From assembly GCF_022458985.1 (NCBI RefSeq), contig NC_061783.1, forward strand, positions 16,685,913 to 16,749,912: a stretch of 64,000 nt of DNA, written 5' to 3'. The stretch comes from Mugil cephalus (lineage: Eukaryota; Chordata; Actinopteri; Mugiliformes; Mugilidae). Position numbers and translations under genes: made by a program. The notes beneath the pieces were generated by a model. That model was not told the DNA's origin. It did not search any database and worked only from the letters and a program-made list of their open reading frames with translations. Positions 61,365 to 64,000 of the stretch are shown here, piece after piece. Positions within the stretch are counted from its first letter, which is position 1, and every line of letters begins with the position of its first letter.

Positions 61365-64000
61365 TCAAAAAGCCCATGGGGTACAAGACGCTATTATGGC
61401 GGCTCCCAGTGCAGCTGTGAGAGGCAGCTGGACAGATGTGGCTCCGTTACAGCGGTCAGTGGAGCAGCAGGTCCTGGTGATGGTGTATCCGGCCGTCAGG
61501 AGGCTCCCAGTTTCCGTCTTGTTGCACTGAGACGAAGCCAGGCAGCCTCGAGAATTCATGGTCATCAAGCTACTGACGTTGAACGCTGAGAGGGAACAAG
61601 GAAAAAAAAAAAGAAAAATGCTTTAAAAGTGTCTAAAATAAAGCAGAATGATGTTAAAAATTACTAGATGAATCTAGGTTGTGTAATTATTTGAAGAGGG
61701 AACTAAGTTCTGCTACGAAACCTTGTATAATAATTAGTGAAATGATGTGAACTTATTGTGTATATGTAATAATAAACCACTCTGCTACTGAAATTTCAAA
61801 CTTCAAACTAGAGTCACATGTGTTACTGTGAAATATAAATACAGTTGGGAAATTTAAGTAGCAGAGACAATGCACCAATTGTCTGAAATAATAAGGAAGT
61901 ATAAAGTTCCATGTGTGGAAACCCCCCCCATCACCAGGATCTAATGGCCTGTGAGAGTTTACCAAAAGGATCTGACTCAAGTGTCAAGAAAAATGTTAAA
62001 TACATTTTTAAATTTTATGATAGATTTTACGATTATAGACGCACCGATGGAAAATACCTCTACTTGAATAATCTTTCATCCTTGGATTACTGCTGATGCA
62101 TTCGTCTGTGAGCTTTTTCAAATTCACTCTTTCTGTTGACTTAGACTGCTTTGTGCCGAGTTAAAGCAAACATTAAAGCAACAACAGCTAAAAGTGTTGA
62201 GGCGCAGCAGACTCTCCGGCTAACACAGTGACGTATAGAGAAACAGCGAACCTGTTTCTTGAGTGAGTTATTCGACTGGATTACTGTGTTTAACCCTGCT
62301 TCCTGTTTCCTTCCACTCTTATTTCGTGGAAAGCTAAACTTATAGTTAGCCCGATAGAAATGCACTTAGCCAATAGATACCGCAGTAGTATCGGTCCAGG
62401 TATCAGGAAGAGAAAAAAAAAGAGTGTACGTTCACGTGTCCCTCTCAGATGTGACCCTAAATTTCACTAAATAAATTATATTCTTTATTTCTGTTGAAAC
62501 AAGAATTCAAACTCATTCATAAATTATATAATGTGACGTTTTTTTTTTGGTTGTTGTTTTTTTTTTTTAACTTAAAGTGTTGTTATATATTTATATTTAT
62601 AATAAAGCACCTCGTCGGTCCATTCGATTGTTCATAGCCTGAGGGAGCTAAAATTCCAGTTATGGTTTTGAAACAGTGCTGCATTGACGGGAGTCATTAA
62701 ATCAGCTGATCCCAGTGAGTCAGCTTTGTGGTTTGGGAGCCTCTGGCTAATTGTTGAATTTACTTGCAAGATGTTTTTTTTTTTTTTTTTTTTTTGTGAA
62801 AAGATCACCTGTAATTTTGTTCTAAAAGCTTTTATTTTGAAAAAATAAGCAGCGGTTGCTCGCAATGTAAAGTAGATGATGTGAATGGTAAAGACCTCGA
62901 CACATGAACAATGCAACCCTGCTAGAAGATGACTAAAGAGTCTTTTTTTTTAATTTATTTTTGTTTGTCTGTAACTAGTTTATTCATTTAATTAATTTCT
63001 CTTTGTTGTTTATTTACTTCTTTAATTCTTATCAGCAAGTAACCGACATACTTGATTTTTGCTCTTTTCTTTTCTCTTCAGTATGTCTCTGACCCTACAT
63101 CCAGTCTGTATGAACAGAAACCACTGATTCATGTTGTATTTCAGTTTTCACTGTTTGATACAGGCACAAAATCTATTTTTTTAAAAAAAGTCAATTCAAA
63201 TACCACAGATGTCGCACACGGTATATGCAGTTGTATATAAATCACAGACGCTACACCAGTACATTCACAGCAGTATCTAATGTCCCAGTTATTTTAGGTA
63301 TTTTCAGTTTGTTCCTCATACTCATACTCTAATATTCAAAGTACAGTAGGAGGGAGTATGTTTTTTTTTTTATATCAGTAGCACGTACATGTCATTCTCC
63401 TGCCTGGCTACTGGCCTAAACTTCATGACACAATGGAAATAAGTCATGTGACTTCAAAGCTTCACCCTGATGGATTTTAGTATTGTGTGCACATTGTGTA
63501 TCGCGTTTTCTTAAATGTATCAAATAAAATCAATCAATCTAAATATAAATAGACAGATTTTGTTCTTTGTTTTTTAAATTTCGTTTTAGATTCAAAATCC
63601 ACTTTTGTGTGATTTATTTATTACTGACTCCCTGTTCTGCTTTGTCACCTTTGTATTGACCCTCCTATGAGGGATCAGTAAAAGTACACTGTATCTTATG
63701 ATCAGGGTATAGAGGAGAAACTCCTTGAGCCTCTAGGCGTGTTTGACGTCCGGTTGACGCCTCAGTCTGATCCTTCAGGGCAGGTTTTTCATGTTCAGCC
63801 GTCTGACGTACTCAGTGATATCAGAAGGAGTTCATAATCTCCGGAGAAACACATGTTTCCTCACACCTTTCTCCGTTTGTATTGACTCAAGAGGAGAGGC
63901 GATTAAGAGTTACTCACCCAGTTTCCCCCAGTAGCAGTTGGGCTGAGAGTCGCGGCAGACCTCAGTCGAGCCGAAGAAGCATTTACCTGCGATATTCATT
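61365..64000 (-). CDS. Ly6/uPAR-domain protein C, partial (exons 2-3; runs off the right edge)
   Basis: The last exon is 61585-61365, and the preceding exon runs from the window edge (64000) to 63918. They join in phase 1. Exon 2 reads NIAGKCFFGSTEVCRDSQPN then CYWGKL, which aligns with GVLGSCLFQSDVSC of gene B. It is therefore open through an apparent TATCGCAG acceptor near 63987, and the exon continues beyond the window. Exon 3 gives FNVSSLMTMNSRGCLASSQC, CCSTDRCNGATSVQLPL and a hydrophobic GPI-type end. Genes B and C are tandem paralogues. The signal-peptide exon is not in the window. Confidence 0.82.
61600..63600. other. Long intron of Ly6 gene C
   Basis: About 2.3 kb with no supported gene. 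It holds poly-T runs near 62545-62570 and 62775-62796 and AT-rich sequence. Confidence 0.55.
63610..63705 (+). mobile_element. 3' tail of a non-LTR retroposon (plus strand)
   Basis: CCCTCCTATGAGGGATCAGT followed by AAAAGTACACTGTATCTTAT resembles a decayed fish LINE tail (GAGGGATCAATAAAGT). It lies in the gene C intron, just left of exon 2. Confidence 0.45.

Overview
The window is nuclear DNA of a bony fish, most likely a percomorph teleost. The evidence is multi-exon genes with GT-AG introns that translate to well-known vertebrate proteins, short to moderate introns, and interspersed repeats typical of teleosts (an L2/Maui-type LINE, Tc1-like and hAT-like remnants, (TCTA)n/(TCCA)n microsatellites). 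No prokaryotic features, CRISPR arrays, tRNAs, rRNAs, LTR elements or other virus-like elements were recognised.

Layout, left to right: (1) an exon of a phostensin/taperin-like PP1-binding protein (+, about 2.65-2.9 kb); (2) a 15-exon carnitine O-acetyltransferase family gene (+, 6.56-18.24 kb); (3) an 8-exon palmitoyl-protein thioesterase 2 gene, ppt2 (+, 20.08-26.33 kb); (4) ribosomal protein S5, rps5 (+, 29.7-32.4 kb), with two related H/ACA snoRNAs in its introns; (5) ddah2 (-, 33.29-37.53 kb), tail-to-tail with rps5; (6) a Ly6/uPAR-domain gene (+, 42.89-45.47 kb); (7) clic1 (-, 49.45-52.45 kb); (8) an L2-type LINE (53.5-55.6 kb); (9) a second Ly6 gene (-, 58.10-60.92 kb); (10) a third Ly6 gene (-, from 61.37 kb), whose second exon runs off the right edge. 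I assembled every exon chain by matching splice sites and reading phase, and all the complete ones close in frame.

The neighbourhood of Ly6 genes, DDAH2 and CLIC1, with PPT2 and a phostensin-like gene nearby, recalls the human MHC class III/class I segment on 6p21. It looks like a surviving, rearranged piece of that linkage group. The genes do not form an operon or a single pathway.

The strongest unexpected observation is that the carnitine acetyltransferase-like gene is intact in frame and splicing but has lost the catalytic His (Pro), the STS motif (RTG) and several carnitine-contacting residues. The lysines that hold CoA remain. It reads as a conserved pseudoenzyme, possibly a CoA or acyl-CoA binding protein. 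The ddah2 gene also lacks the catalytic His and Cys positions of DDAH1. Further points are a start codon in rps5 that is created only by splicing, the twin H/ACA snoRNAs, and several transposon remnants with recognisable ends and target duplications.
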